Part shown: piece by piece, positions 21,241-34,663 of the stretch
Numbering within the stretch: the first letter of the stretch is position 1
Layout of the letters: every line of letters begins with the position of its first letter
Assembly: GCA_004352715.1 (NCBI GenBank)
Contig: SCFE01000049.1
Location: forward strand, 1,514,681-1,578,680
Source of the DNA: Hofstenia miamia
Taxonomy: Eukaryota; Xenacoelomorpha; Acoela
DNA length: 64,000 bases
Direction: 5' to 3'
The notes under the pieces: generated by a model
Database searches by the model: none
Told to the model about the DNA's origin: nothing
The model's input: the letters and a program-made list of their open reading frames with translations, nothing else
Position numbers and translations under genes: made by a program

Positions 21241-22560
21241 AATATATTGAAGAAGCTCTAAATATTGGTTTTCAAGTTTATGTCAAAAGCAACTTGAAAT
21301 AACTGTTTCATCCCATGGATTACTTGACGTTCAAGTTTATTCTTTATGAAGATGAAGGATAAAGCAGATAAGCATTTGCAAGGAAAATTCTCTTCCATTA
21401 AGCATTGAAAATGTAAGGCAATTTGTAACCACCTTGCATCCTAAAGAGTTTGTGTCACTCCCTTATACACGTTTGTGCAAATTAAAATTGACGATTTAGA
21501 TGATTCAATTAAAATAGTTTGTATAAAAGTTACTAAAAACACAATATAGATGTTTGTTGCAGTTTATATTTTCCAGTCCTGTAGTAATAATGTCATTATA
21601 GGGCAAAATTATTATGTTCATGTGTAATTTTAGTGAGACATATAGCAACTTTTTCCTTGTGTCTTTCATCACTTACTATTGCATGCAATATTTAACTCCT
21701 TCTTTTCCAGGACGCACTATTGTGTCATTTTACACATTTGAATATAAGGTGGGTAAGATGAATGAGACCCAGCTGGTAATAAAGCCCACTTGCTAGATCT
21801 CAGAAACTATTGAATGGGTTTAGACGAGACTAAAAAGAAATGAAAATATAGTTAATTTTGAAGATGTTTCAGAAGTTTTATCGATTTTGATTCAATAAAT
21901 CCGATTCTATAGCATCTCAAAAAAGTAATTTCAAAGCTCTTTCTTGATCTTTTATTGGCTCATCATTTGGTCAAAGACTTCATATCACTAACTAGGGGTG
22001 TAGATAAATTCTTTGCATGAAAAATTATCTCCTGCATATCCTCTATATGACCATGATTTTCAAGTATGGGATTATATAAAAAACACTGATTAGAAAAGAT
22101 GTCAGTGTCACTGATAAGGCCCATGCAAGATGATGGTAATAAGCCCTGGGCTTATTATTCACACACGCCAAATCAGGTATTTTACTTCTGTATCTCCTCA
22201 AATATGAAATGATAACATTCTCATTGTTAAATTGGTCTCTTCACATGATTGTGTGTGGGCATGTGATTCACATTCACTATTGGCTGCATTTAGATATTTA
22301 TGCAGATTCAAATCTTGTCTTGTGATTTAAGAGAAGTTCAAGGTAATAGTATCACGTTTTTAAACAACTCCAGTGTTGGCACGAGCCAAGTGTGTGCGTA
22401 TTCACACTCTTAACTATATTTATGATGCATTTGTCAAGAGAGAAACAATAACATTACGCACATTAATATGTGTTGAGCGCTGATTGGTGTCTATGGTCAA
22501 AAGTGAATCTTAGACTGCTGTGTCTCAGCTTTTCAGTGATATTGAACAATTTAATTGTTT
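21241..22560. other. AT-rich stretch, no gene; possible left arm of a DNA transposon
   Basis: No supported gene. Motifs of the form ATAA(A)GCCC recur near 21780, 22118, 22140 and again at 24227. They may be subterminal repeats of the decayed pogo-type element that follows. Confidence 0.35.
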
Positions 22561-22564
22561 AAAT

Positions 22565-23330
22565 GATTAATCGTCAAGATGAGTGGTCAGGTGGAATGGA
22601 CTTTGGTGATGCTAAAGGCTGTTGTACAAACAGTGAAAAATCTTGGTGCTTCCTAAAGAAATGCAGCAAACATTTACAATATACCGTGAGGTTTTTTTGG
22701 TAATCACCTGCTATATGGGTGAATTTAACGAAGCCTTGGACAGTCACGTGTGTCTCAACTTGTAAGACTGGCTGACATTGACATTCCCAAACTTCGAAAA
22801 TGTTGACGCCTTATGTCTACAAAAATTGTAAGGTAAACAGCATTACCAACCTCTTCAGTTCATCATTGAAGACTGATGGGAGGGACTGGTTCAAATGATT
22901 TATGCAATGACATCTTGAAATATCGATTAGAAAATTGCAGAACATGAATGCAGGAAGAGCTCAAAAGTTGAACTCTGCTATTTTTAGTGACTACTTCTTA
23001 AAACTGGAAATGTGACTCACTGAATCTGAGCTTCCTGATAAAATCTAAACTATTGATGAAAAGTGCTGTCAACTTACTCTTCATCATTAGCAAAGGGCAA
23101 TTGCTGAATGATGGCGTAAGTGAGTACATGTTACCACTTCTGAGCCTTGCTGAAAATGTGACTGTTCTAGCATGTGCATTGGGGCCAGTAAGTAATGGAT
23201 TTCCTAAAGAATATTCCTGGTAAGAGAATTTCAAAAGAATTATTTTGGAAACTGTTCAGTCCAAACTGGCAAAAATTTTTGACCCTGGAAAACGTAATCA
23301 GTTGATTCAAGGCTACAGGCATCTTCCCAT
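22565..23330 (+). pseudogene. Decayed pogo/jerky-type transposase
   Basis: With frameshifts and stops the sequence still shows a psq-type helix-turn-helix near GASxRNAANIYNIP. Farther on are RAQKLNSAIFSDYFLKLEM, IxTIDEKCCQLTLHH, then VHVTTSEP and a V-T-V-L-A stretch. This order (F-x-x-x-Y-F, then N/T-x-DE-x-G, then S-x-E-x-V-T-V) is that of the DDE domain of pogo/Tigger/jerky transposases. The Gly after DE is Cys here. Many lesions; surely non-functional. Confidence 0.6.
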
Positions 23331-26052
23331 TTAACAACAACATTATACCAGAAAGAACTTTCCCACATGAATCATATAGACATTTAGATTTGGCCTCTCA
23401 CCTGCCACATGAATCTGAACAAGAAACAAATGTTGCATCATCAACATCATTTGTTGTTTCCCTTCAGGAACCTCATCCACTGACAATACCATTGACATCA
23501 TGCGTTGGTGACCTTCAATAATCTAATACAACAATGCTGATTAGAAGTTCTGTCAAATAACTCAATATAACTTTTCACTGTATCACTAACACACCAAAAC
23601 TCATGCAATATTCTGATTCTGGCCAGTGAAGCCTTATGCACAAATAACAATTGCTTATGTAGGAACTTTTTACTTCTAAGAAGCACTTCAAGCAAACATC
23701 AGTTCTATCAAGCAAACAAAAGAGTAGGGCTTTGTCTTGTCACAGGCCTAGAAAAAATGGAAAAGTTAGCAATTAATCATAGTACTGCAAAATCTGTAAT
23801 GAGGATGAGCAGTAGACATGAGGAAGTGTGTGGTATGGGATGACTGCATACACTAGGTGTGTGTTGGCCTTTGTTGAAGTAGCAACAAAAATTCAAATTC
23901 ATCTGCTGAGGCTGTGCTAGTGTAGGCTTAGGCCTGCAGGCATTGTTTTATAATTTGTAATTATTTAACATTAAAACTCTTTTTGTTCAAAGCAAGTCTA
24001 TGCATTTTAATGAAAACTTAATTTTAATTTTTTACATAAATGGAATATGATTTTCATATAATTAGGCCCAATTCACTCAATTAGGCTTAACTTTATTATA
24101 CCTATTTACATAACAAAATGTGAATGCAAGCCCTAAGAAAGTGTCAAATGTCATAAACAACTTATAAGCTACATAATTCGAAGTTTTTAAATGAAAATAG
24201 AAGTGAGCCAACATGTGTTGCTAATAAAGCCTAAAAAATGACTTGTATTCATTTGACTGTCTCATTAAAAGTTTTGAAATAATCAATGTGAACTTCTAAA
24301 ATATGAAATATATAATTTGAATATAAATTCATAGAATTTGTTCAATAACTCAAGAATGTAGAGCTTAAAAACTGTTAGATGGGCCATATTAACCTCACTC
24401 ACATTATTTCCTTCACAGATGTCTTGCATTGAAATGGACAATGCAAGACATTCATTGGCATCTAGAGGGTTCATAAACTTAAAAATTTTGTTAAGTCTAT
24501 TGCATATGTGTTAACTCAAATAATTGTGGTCAATCAGAAACATTTCTTCTGGTAGTGCCTGATCCCAAGTTTGAAAATTCAATGAATCATTTTGTTATAC
24601 AATGGAGGTTCAATAATAACAACAATAATTGAAAGGCTTGTGAGTATTAAAAGCAAATACCACTGTAAATAATAAAAACAGGTATATCTAAGCTAATTAA
24701 CTGAACTGATAAAACAAATGATATTATAGCTAGCTTATGCATATCTAGAATAGGCCATGAGTGGTAACAATAAATTAATAAAGATATAACTTTGGCATAG
24801 CCATGCTTGTTTCAATGGAATTCTTTGTTCTACATATATGGAAACTGGAAACTGTAACACTTAAATCTTAATGATTATGCATAATACTGTTAACATTTTC
24901 ACTCTACCCTGATGCTGAACCAATGCTGATTCTGAATAGCATAGAGATCCATTGCATATTAATAAAATTACAAATAAACTAAAATAAAGCTATAAATTTT
25001 AAATCAATATGATCTGCATGTGTTCAGGCTACCTATTTAGATCAATGAAATTTCTTTGTGTTATTTACAAAATAATGTATAACTCCAGCAAAAAAATTAG
25101 AAAAAATGTTCAAACACAAAACACTTCAACAACAGTACACAAGTCTTTTTAACTCAGTAAAATGCCATGGTCTGGACACACACAATTATGTTATCACACA
25201 AAATCAACAAGTCTACTTGTAAATACACCTGATGAGGACAGGTAATTTATTAATTTTCACTGAGTATGTCTCATCAAGATACAACAAACATTCTGCAATA
25301 TCTTTGCCCTACTGGAACCATAGACATCAAAACTTTCCCCAAGATGTCACATATGAACTTAAAAAAGATAACAAGAAACAAAGAGGGATAAAATTGCTTA
25401 AAATGCTATATATTCAATTATTGATTAAAAATAGGTAACTTAGTAAGTTTTCAGGGAATAAACTCCTACAAGCATTGCCATGCAAATCTGAGTGTTGAAT
25501 AAAAACCAAAATTTAAATGCACATGCAGCAAAAATACACTAATACATATACCTATATTATAAAAGCACTGTGAAATAAAAATTCCTACTCCATTTCTAAA
25601 TGGACTCCATTTCTAGATTGACTGAGCTTTCACTTCATTTTACCAGAATAATCACAATTTTGATCTGTTCTTTAACATGTTAAAAAGAAATAGCTTTCTA
25701 ATAGAAAACCATATTGTCTATCATATAGCATCTAATTAAAAACAAATAGCTGAAATATGACTATTTTCAATAGACATGATTCATTAAATAGCCCAAAGAA
25801 CTTTAAAAATACAATAGTATTTCATTATTTATTTAATCTTGAAGTTTTTTTTGTTTTTACTTAATTCGCATTGCCATTTTCTTCATTGGTCCTCATTGTT
25901 TTGAAATTATAATTTCTTTGGAAACTTTAACATGGCATTTTTGACCAAAATAAATTCATATATTATTTGCTTAATGTAGTAGAAGTTCTTATTTGCTATA
26001 ATATTAGAAATAATTAAGCAAGGTTAGTATACTCCTCAATTATTGAAGATAT
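23331..26052. other. AT-rich, CpG-poor stretch; nothing recognised
   Basis: No open frame with coding character and no repeat end that I can define. The first several hundred bases may be the right arm of the pogo-type element. Confidence 0.4.
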
Positions 26053-27020
26053 TGTAGAGTCACTCAGGGTCCTATTTTGATTAATTTTATTGCTTTAATT
26101 ATCTGGCATTCTAATTTAGTGTTATGTCATGATGACATATTGATTTAATGCTATCAATTTAATGATATAAATTTCTCTTATTTTCAAGTGCAGTATTTTA
26201 ATCAATTTATTATTTATCCACTTGATTTGATCTGACATGTTATTGCTCATTTAATTTTGCAAGGGAATTCATGTGAAGTCTTGTAAGCACATACTAGGTA
26301 ATAATTTAAAAAAATTGTTATAAATATGTGAGGAACTTGTAGCAAATGCACAATAAAATTTTTTCTCACTTCAACATCATTTGCTTTTTAAATTTTATTA
26401 ACTTTGCTAACGCCTTTTTAGATGTGTTATGGATTTTAATGTAATAATTTTTGTTTAAGATCTGGTGATGATTTGGGAGTTACTCTGCTGTGTCTGGGGT
26501 GACAACTAGCACCTTAGCAGATGTCAGCCCAAATCATGGTCACTTTAAGTTTCAGCTACATGTACATGTAGGGAGTAACAACTTTTATTTTGATCATTTC
26601 ATTCTAGTACATGCACTTACATAACACCCTGCAGATATATTAAGCCATCTGCAAACATGAATGCATGTTAACTACATGCCATTTGTTTATTCTTTACATT
26701 AGCTGAGATTATAGAACTCAGAGCTAAATTGTTTATTTGAGCTAGAAATTAATACTTGAGACACACAATTAGCACCTTGGCAAGTAAGGTTGGCTTCCTG
26801 GACATGGCTTCAGCATGATGCTGTGTGAATTAGTCACTGCAGGAAATATATTCTTAGTGGATGACTTCTGTTTTTCTTTACTGAATTGGTGAACTACCCA
26901 TGTTCTCTCTTTTGTTAGAATGTGGGTCACTCTCTACAATGGTAGCCTCTGCAACCTTTGAATTAACCTTTGAGTTTCTCAGTACCACTGGAGTAGCTAG
27001 AGCTCTCCCATGATTCTACA
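26053..27020 (+). mobile_element. Solo LTR of the Ty3/gypsy family, 968 bp
   Basis: It starts TGTAGAGTCACTCAGGG and ends CCATGATTCTACA, the same ends as the LTRs of copies A and B. It holds the shared features AAGATCTGGTGATGATTTGG and CACTGGAGTAGCTAGAGCTC. There is no internal sequence on either side, so it is a solo LTR left by recombination. I found no exact 4-5 bp duplication (ATAT left, ATCT right), consistent with age. Confidence 0.85.
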
Positions 27021-28809
27021 ATCTGTAAAAATTGAATAATGTTTTTGCTTTACTTGTAAATTTTGCTTCCATCCATTATAAATTATCACATATTGTAAAA
27101 AGTAATCAAGTGCTAATAAATCAAATCAATTTATGCATCTCATCCCACATTGTTCACAGGCATATTTTGTATGCTGTTTCCAAAATTCAGCTGTTTAATG
27201 GCATTGATAATAGATCAACCAGATAAATTCTTTTTGTTTTATTTTCAACTGAAATAACAATTATGCTAGCTTTATACAATGATTTTTTCACTCACCATTT
27301 ATACATTTATTGGTATCTGAAAACCCCCTCATTTTGTTTGAATTTTTACACTTAATACTCAAGTAGAGTTCATTTTTCACAACAATTGATTGTGATTATA
27401 GCAGTTTTTGAACATTTGTTCATTAAATATTTATTTCTATGCTTTAAATTTATTATGAATTTTCCTTTTCTTCCAATGAATGGTTGACATTATTACAGGT
27501 TTTTGTTATGTTAGCAAATTATTAGTGTGATACTAGATAGAATGATGAAAAGTACACCCACATTTCATAGTAATTATTAAATTTGTATCACTTAAAATGA
27601 TGATTCAAATATATCAAATGTTATAACAAATGAAATAATTGAAATCATACATGACTTTTGATTCCAATTCTCCTACATGAAAGAGGTGTTTGAATAACTA
27701 GTCATTAGTATAAAATATATTGACATCCATATATTCTGAGAGATTTTAATGTATTGTAAAAGACATTAGATATTTTCTAAATTTTACCAGTGGCATAAGT
27801 TTTGTGGAAAATGAGTATTCCACACTTCAAAACATAAAAACAACTTACTCTGGTGAAAAGAAAAAATCAACCATCACTATTACAGTCATGGTAAAGACTG
27901 AAAATTTGCATTAAAAGCACTTCATTCTAGTTAAAAAGATTGAAATTTCAATAATTGCATCTGCAAATGGGCTCTGTTGAACTCATGATTATTATAGTTT
28001 AAGATGGAAATGCTTGCCTAATACATCATTGCATAGATTGGGCTAAATTATACATTCCAGATAGTAATAAAATGATATTACACTTGTCAATTTATTGACT
28101 TGAGTTGTTGGTTCATAAACCTATCTGATATAGTCTCTATCATTTTATTAATACATCTATACTTGCAAACATTGTTACAACTTTTATCCTTGAATTTAAT
28201 AAATTTTTTGGCTTCCATCACTTACACTAATTTGAATATTCCTTAAATTTTCAAGTCATAGTAGAGTGAGCTTGTGCCCTGGTTAAGGGATTTTGCAGGG
28301 GTCAAATAAATTATTAATTTGTAATTTTCACAAACTTCTAAGTGATTTGGTTTTTATTTTGTAATAATTTAACATGGCTTAATATTTTTTTGTTCCCTCA
28401 CACTTGTATTTTAACCAAATCTTTAACCTAATATATTTAAAAAAGATATTATATACATTGGTTTTTGGCTCTATTGGGAACATTATTATTTGTAATTGTC
28501 TGACAAATTCCTTACCTATTCTACCTCTCAAATTCATTGTGAAATTTTTGTTGAATTATACAAAATATATATTATGTAGGCCTATGCATTTACAAATGTA
28601 TGTGTTTAGAAAGGAGAACTAATCATGGAATTGTGACTAATTTGGGAGTGAATAATGCTTGACATGGTGATTAAATGTTAGCCAGAACCAATTGATGCTT
28701 TGCATTGGGTAAAAGAATTTATCAAATTCTTTAATAATCAACTTGATGGGTCAAAGATTAAAGGCATGTTGGTCTGGATTGGTCATTTCAAATGTATTTA
28801 CACACAAAT
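27021..28809. other. AT-rich stretch, nothing recognised
   Basis: No coding or repeat-end signal that I can support. Confidence 0.4.
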
Positions 28810-29669
28810 TTACCCCCAAATCCTTGCCCTTTTTCAGTAATAGTTTAAAATTGCATTTGATATACTATGTGAGATAATTCCGGAGTCTAGAATGGAAAGG
28901 ATTAATAATTGAAAATAAGGGGATAAAATGGCGTGAAATGTTTTGTAGAAGGTAGCATTAAGGCCACCAAGTCCTGGACAATTCTTTAGTTTATTTATTG
29001 CGTTTAGAATTTCATCAATGGAAATTTTATGATTCAAATTGGCACTTTCACCTAAGGAAATTTTTGGGAAGGTCAAATCATTGTTTTCAAAATCTAGATT
29101 TGATTTTTTGTAAAGATTTCTATAGAAATTCATAAATGTACTGATAATATCGTCTTGATTTTCAGAAATTGTATTATTACTTAACCTTACATGCTCATTA
29201 TTGATTTATTGATGTAGTTTTTAATGTCCTTAGTACTACCTTCATCAATTTCAAATTCAATGTTTTTAATATATTCTAATTCATCCTTGGCAATTTCGTT
29301 AGTAATATTGCGTATTTCAGTTTCATAAGATTTCCTAAGTATTTCGTGGTCATATATATCTGGGGTCAAAGAAGCTAGTTGTCGCTCACAGAACCTGATT
29401 TTATAAAAGCGATTATTTTCAATGGTTCTCTGCCTATTTTGCAGTAGTAATTTTACCCTTACTTTCATGATTGACCACTTGGTTTGGATATTTGAGATAT
29501 TTGCATCATGTAATGATAATTTAATTAGATTAGAAATATCACCATTGATGTTTTCTAATGAGGTGGATTTCATCTGCCAAGCACCTGGACCAGTAGTTCG
29601 TTTGGTTGCAAATGTAGTTAGTAGGGGTTTGTGATCTGATGAGTCAATTGATAATACCTTTGATTGTAT

Positions 29670-29975
29670 TGTAGAGTCGCTCAGGGACTTTTGGTGATTT
29701 TATTCTCTAAACATTTATTTTGTATTTCTATGTCACTCTGACGTCAGTGTTTATTTTCGATCTCAGGTTGCTATTGCTAATTTGACGTCCCCTCAATGGT
29801 GCTTATTGTTGCTCAAATTTAATTTTGCGAGGGGAAAGAATTTGATCCTGTTAAATTACATGGACATTTGATTATTGTAAACAAAGGCAGGTGATCATTA
29901 AACATTTGTATATAAGCTGAGACAACTGTAGCGAATGTTCAATAGACTTTGTCTACTCTTAACTACCGCACTTAC
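29670..29975 (+). mobile_element. LTR (partial, runs into gap) inserted in the LINE
   Basis: It begins TGTAGAGTCGCTCAGGGA, the start of the Ty3/gypsy family LTR, within LINE ORF2. Unlike the LTRs of copies A and B it keeps CpGs (GTCGCTC, GACGTC, TTTGCGAG), so it is a young insertion comparable with copy C. The rest is lost in the gap. Confidence 0.8.
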
Positions 29976-30434
29976 NNNNNNNNNNNNNNNNNNNNNNNNN
30001 NNNNNNNNNNNNNNNNNNNNNNNNNNNNNNNNNNNNNNNNNNNNNNNNNNNNNNNNNNNNNNNNNNNNNNNNNNNNNNNNNNNNNNNNNNNNNNNNNNNN
30101 NNNNNNNNNNNNNNNNNNNNNNNNNNNNNNNNNNNNNNNNNNNNNNNNNNNNNNNNNNNNNNNNNNNNNNNNNNNNNNNNNNNNNNNNNNNNNNNNNNNN
30201 NNNNNNNNNNNNNNNNNNNNNNNNNNNNNNNNNNNNNNNNNNNNNNNNNNNNNNNNNNNNNNNNNNNNNNNNNNNNNNNNNNNNNNNNNNNNNNNNNNNN
30301 NNNNNNNNNNNNNNNNNNNNNNNNNNNNNNNNNNNNNNNNNNNNNNNNNNNNNNNNNNNNNNNNNNNNNNNNNNNNNNNNNNNNNNNNNNNNNNNNNNNN
30401 NNNNNNNNNNNNNNNNNNNNNNNNNNNNNNNNNN
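29976..30434. other. Assembly gap (N)
   Basis: 459 N between an LTR-containing contig end and a LINE sequence that overlaps the left flank. Confidence 0.99.
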
Positions 30435-31458
30435 TCCTAAGTGTTTCGTGGTCATATATATCTGGGGTCAAAGAAGCTAGTTGTTGCTCACAGAACCTGA
30501 TTTTATAAAAGTGATTATTTTCAATGGTTCTCTGCCTATTTTGCAGTAGTAATTTTACCCTTACTTTCATGATTGACCACTTGGTTTGGATATTTGAGAT
30601 ATTTGCATCATGTAATGATAATTTAATTAGATTAGAAATATCACCATTGATGTTTTCTAATGAGGTGGATTTCATCTGCCAAGCACCTGGACCAGTAGTT
30701 CGTTTGGTTGCGAATGTAGTTAGTAGGGGTTTGTGATCTGATGCGTCAATTGATAATACCTTTGATTGTATTGTATTTAGGTCTTTGCTTGCAAAACAGT
30801 GATCAATCCTCGACGAGTACCTGTTAATGTTATTAAAATATGTATGTGCTAGATTTTCAGCATTTGCAGTAGTATCTAAAAGATTAAATTTAGTAAGAAA
30901 ATTATTATTTAAGTAGTTGTATCTTGTTAATGATAGATTTACATTTGAAATAGAATTGTTGACATCCTCTTTGAGATAGTAGCAATTTGAGTCTCCTGCA
31001 CTAAGTAGAGATTTAAAGTTAAAAGTGTTTAAGCATTTAGTAATAAAATTTATGGTATTCTTATATTCCTCTTTACCTAAATAGTGGTTTATAATGCATA
31101 AATCATTGCGTTTTTGGTAGAAAATTTGTGCTGCAGGGCATTCGTGTTTTAAGACTAAAGGTGGGCTGTTTTTGTTCCACAAGGAAATTAGCCCACCTTT
31201 TCTTGTTGTTGTCTTTTTAGTGACCAAAAAGTTATACCCTTTTTTCCCAAAGTATGTTTCTGCATTTGCAGAAATTTCAGATATTTTTGCTTCCTGTAAC
31301 ATTATATAGTCTGGCTTGAAAAGACTAAGGTATTCAACAATTTTTATTAATTTTCTTAGTGAAACTATTCTGTTAACATTATAATTTACTAACCTAAGCA
31401 TTTAAAACACAAAAAAAGAAAAGAAACAGGAAAGCTGCAAAAAAGGTGATAGTAGTTT

Positions 31459-32258
31459 ACTTAGCTAGGTTACTTAGTGTAGAAGGGTTCAGTATAGGAG
31501 GGTTTTCTACAATTTGTAAGGGTTCAGGATAAAAAAGGCCTAATGGCATTGATGGGCGGGATGGGACCTTGGTCAAAGGCGTGAAGACTTTCATCTTCTT
31601 GGGAGTTGTGAAAAGGTTCTCACTACTTCTCCTCTGGTGGTACCTGCGGGCTCAGGTTTGGGGGACAGACGCGATTTTTGGGCTTTGGACTGGGGTGGCT
31701 GGTATCCACCCTACCAATGGTTCCTTGTTCACAGTATTAGCTTCAGCTTCATCCAATTTCTTCTCATATTCTTCCATTTTGTCTGCTAAATGTGCAGCTT
31801 TGTAGGAATCAAACACGTTGTTTGCCCATTCTGGAATTGGCAAATGGTTCATAAATCTTGAATGACCCAGCAATCTCTATAGGGCTTTCTAAGAGAATCG
31901 CCATTTCTTCAGCCACGTCCGGACTTGCAATTACTTGAAGTGCATGAAGAAGACAAGTGGAGCACCTTGTTGTCACCAACATTCTTGAAATTTGGATTTT
32001 CAATACTGCATCAGGGTTCTGCGATTTGATCAGTTCACATATCTTTCATCCCAGCTGATTGTAACAATCCCTAAAAAATAAAGTTCTGTCTTGACCACCA
32101 GCAGGTGGGGCTGGAAGGATAAAAGTTTCTGTCAAGCTGTTAAATTTGCTGGCATCAAAGGACAGATCTTCTACATTTGCAGGAGCTTCAAGAGTAACGC
32201 CTTCAGCAAAAGCAGCAGTTGTGGGGGACCTAGAGGTTATGACTTGGGCATACGCCAT
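31459..32258 (-). pseudogene. LINE ORF1 (nucleic-acid-binding protein), broken
   Basis: It starts MAYAQVITSRSPTTAAFAEG directly upstream of ORF2, on the same strand and about 58 bp away, which identifies it as ORF1. Pieces visible: LTETFILPAPPAGGQDRTLF, KSQNPDAVLKIQISRMLVTT, AHLADKMEEYEKKLDEAEAN (coiled-coil-like), then a basic Pro-rich tail ending NLAK. Two in-frame TGA codons and one frameshift near 31865 break it. The usual role is binding LINE RNA. No zinc knuckle or RRM is obvious. Confidence 0.65.
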
Positions 32259-32520
32259 TGTATAAAATTTAAAGTAGCAAACAAGCAATACAAAAAGAAA
32301 ACTTACTGTTGGGGAAATGATGCTGGGAGGGGAGAAAGTCTTCAAAGACGACAGTGGGTGGAGCAGGGAGAAGATGAGAACTATAGATGGGAGGTTAACT
32401 GTAGAAAAAGATGAGATGAATATGATAGGAAGTGGCAAAGCCAAAAACAGCAAAAGCAAGCAAAAACGTGAAAACAAGCAGTGAAAAGTGTTGACAACAA
32501 TCATCAACACCCACGCCAGC

Positions 32521-33302
32521 TACGTATATTATAGTATTTTGGGTTTAACTAAGCATATTTTTTACATTTCAACTTTAAGTGAATTTATATATCTTGTTAT
32601 TTATTATTTACATTATTAAATACCATATGGCTGCATTTTTGCATATGAATAATGCACTATTTACTATTTTTGCTTACTACCCATTTACAAGCATTTATAC
32701 ATTTAGAAAGCAATTGGATAGATGAGTTAATGCCTTCATATGTATACATTAGCTAAAATACAGGGGCAATTGATCATTTGTATTATGTGTCCTCATTTCT
32801 ATGGCAACTACAATAAAAGGAAAATTTAGAGAATGCATTTCATACCAAGTTACAACAGACAAATGGAATACTAATGTAAATGATGACAAGCATGTAAAAG
32901 CCAAAAACCAATTAAACTGATAAAGATGTGTAGAGTTGAAAAAATATGCAACAGTCTACAAGTGTGTAAAAGCCAAAAGAAATGTAAGTGTCAAGCTATA
33001 CAAAATGAGACCAGCATGTAAAGTCTACAACTGCATAAAACTAATATAACTGCATATAAAGAAAACATATAAATGTATTAGTCATAATAAAAGCACTGCA
33101 TGTGTAATTTTTTAGAAAATGAAATTGTGCATAAACAATTTTAAATTTTTTGGAAAACATGCTTTTTTCATGTTAGTCAATATTTTATACACCTGTAATG
33201 TTGTATTTTGGATATTAGATAAAACAAACTTGCCTTTGTCATGTATATCAGACATTTCAATTTTTCATTCATTTATTAAGGCTATATTTCATATGCTTGT
33301 CA
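32521..33302. other. AT-rich spacer between LINE and LTR element A
   Basis: No gene or repeat end recognised. The boundary with copy A lies near 33303, where reverse transcriptase sequence begins abruptly. Confidence 0.4.
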
Positions 33303-34120
33303 TACATTAGCACCATTTCTGAGCATGTGAGTAATGTAGCTCTGAAATGTTGCTAGGGGTTGCAGAGCTTGAAGGCCATGTACTTCCATTTGAAGAGGCC
33401 ATACAGAGTTATGAACGTGGTCTTTGAAATGTCAGTGGGCTTCATTGGCACCTGCCAATATGCTTTGAACAGGTTGAGGCTGCTGAATAACTTGTATCAA
33501 CTAGCATCATAATGGAGGTCCTCAATGCATGGAACTGGATACTCATCCTTTACAGTAACATCATTTAGTTTTCTGAAGTCCATACAAAGGTGGTACTTGT
33601 CACCTTGTTTAATAAAATGGTGGGAGCTGCATAGGGGCTATTGCTAGCCTGAATAATGCCACTCTCTATGAGATTGCTCAGAATCTTTTCATATTCTTCT
33701 CAGAGGTTTTCCAGTACTCTTCTAATGGGCAGGCAAATTGGATGATCATTCTTGGTTACTATGGAATGCTGCTCCCCAAAATCATGGCCAACACTGATTG
33801 AACTGTAATTGAAGACCTCATGATGCTGCAAGAGCAGATGAGAAAGTGACTCATGCTCCTGAGATCTAAGATGTGGATGTGTCCACTCATTAACAGGGAG
33901 ATATGAATGTTGTCACTTGGCTCTGCCAGGTTGTGAATGGCAGTTAATATCAGTGAACAAGCAGTGGCCTAGAATTCCAGACAAACCAGTGTTGCAACAA
34001 GTTTCAGTTGAGATGGGTCTATCCTAACCAGAGAATCAGAACTATTTAGAATAGTAATACATGTCCTTCCTTTTGAGACAAGACAGAGATCAGGGGAGAA
34101 GTTAACTCCATGGAAGCATT
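33303..34120 (-). pseudogene. Copy A: partial reverse transcriptase region
   Basis: Reading toward lower coordinates: the segment before the RT palm, then the area matching KLNDV and IEDLHYDA of copy B. It ends at the sequence equivalent to WKYMAF and THMLRNGANV. The catalytic YxDD part is absent because the copy ends first. Multiple stops. Confidence 0.7.
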
Positions 34121-34153
34121 TCACTTAAATCCAGAAATCATAATGTCACCAGT

Positions 34154-34600
34154 TTATGCAAAGTCAGTAGTGATGGGAACACATAGCCAATGATGAGGCT
34201 CCACAATTAGCCATTCAGAAAAACTTAAAGATATGTCCTGCCTGGGGATGGTGGTAAGCTCTTGCCAACATTTGCTTTCTCTGATGGAGATGGTGTTATT
34301 ACCATAATCAATAATACATAAATTCTGCTGAAGAAAATCATTTCCCAAAATTATGTCATATGGGAGCAGCTGGTTGCAAGTATTGATGACAATTAGATCA
34401 ACAACAAATATTTCCTGCTGAATGTGTAGCTCTAGGTTCAGTATGTGATTTTTGAGAGAAAAGGAGTTTCCAGAAGCATCCAACAGACATGAAGTAGATG
34501 GAAGTAAATCATTTCATGACAGACACAACTTACAGCAACAGGAGTCACTAATGATCAAGGCAGCTGTGAATGTTAGGCAGGAAGCCTTGACAAATATATA
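34154..34600 (-). pseudogene. Copy A: retroviral-type aspartic protease
   Basis: It shows MDASGNSFSLKNHILNLELH, LPYDIILGNDFLQQNLCIID and NTISIRESK, matching the flap and ILGNDFL parts of the protease of copy C. The active-site region upstream is damaged by a deletion that joins gag directly to protease. Confidence 0.75.
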
Positions 34601-34663
34601 TGAGAAAAGATCATGTTTCAAATACTCAAGGGTGAGCTTGCTTAAACAAAAAAGCCTTTCCAC

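Larger units (their letters stand above)
29333..30772. repeat. 338-bp LINE segment repeated on both sides of the 459-N gap
   Basis: 29333-29670 and 30435-30772 are near-identical (a few single-base differences). The left copy is cut at its end by the LTR; the right copy runs through the same site uninterrupted. This looks like two haplotypes or two copies joined at a gap. Confidence 0.8.
28834..31401 (-). pseudogene. LINE ORF2: AP endonuclease plus start of reverse transcriptase
   Basis: It starts MLRLVNYNVNRIVSLRKLIK. Endonuclease marks follow in order: YIMLQEAKIS (catalytic Glu), KGGLISLW, LSAGDSNCYY (Asp/Asn), SRIDHCFAS and IDASDHKPLL (the Asp-His end). A helical linker follows. After the insertion the frame resumes with MNFYRNLYKK and KISIDEILNAINKLKNCPGL, the usual RT entry, and ends at AILNYY before the catalytic YADD would come. 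The protein nicks target DNA and reverse-transcribes its RNA; this copy lacks the RT core. Confidence 0.85.
28810..32520 (-). mobile_element. L1-like LINE with ORF1 and ORF2, 3'-truncated, interrupted by an LTR element
   Basis: Read on the minus strand: a pyrimidine-rich 5' leader (32520-32259), ORF1 (32258 to about 31459), a gap of about 58 bp, then ORF2 from 31401. ORF2 runs through an apurinic endonuclease domain and linker and stops being recognisable early in the reverse transcriptase, near 28830. An LTR starting at 29670 and the gap 29976-30434 break the ORF2 linker, and 338 bp are present on both sides of the gap. Confidence 0.85.
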
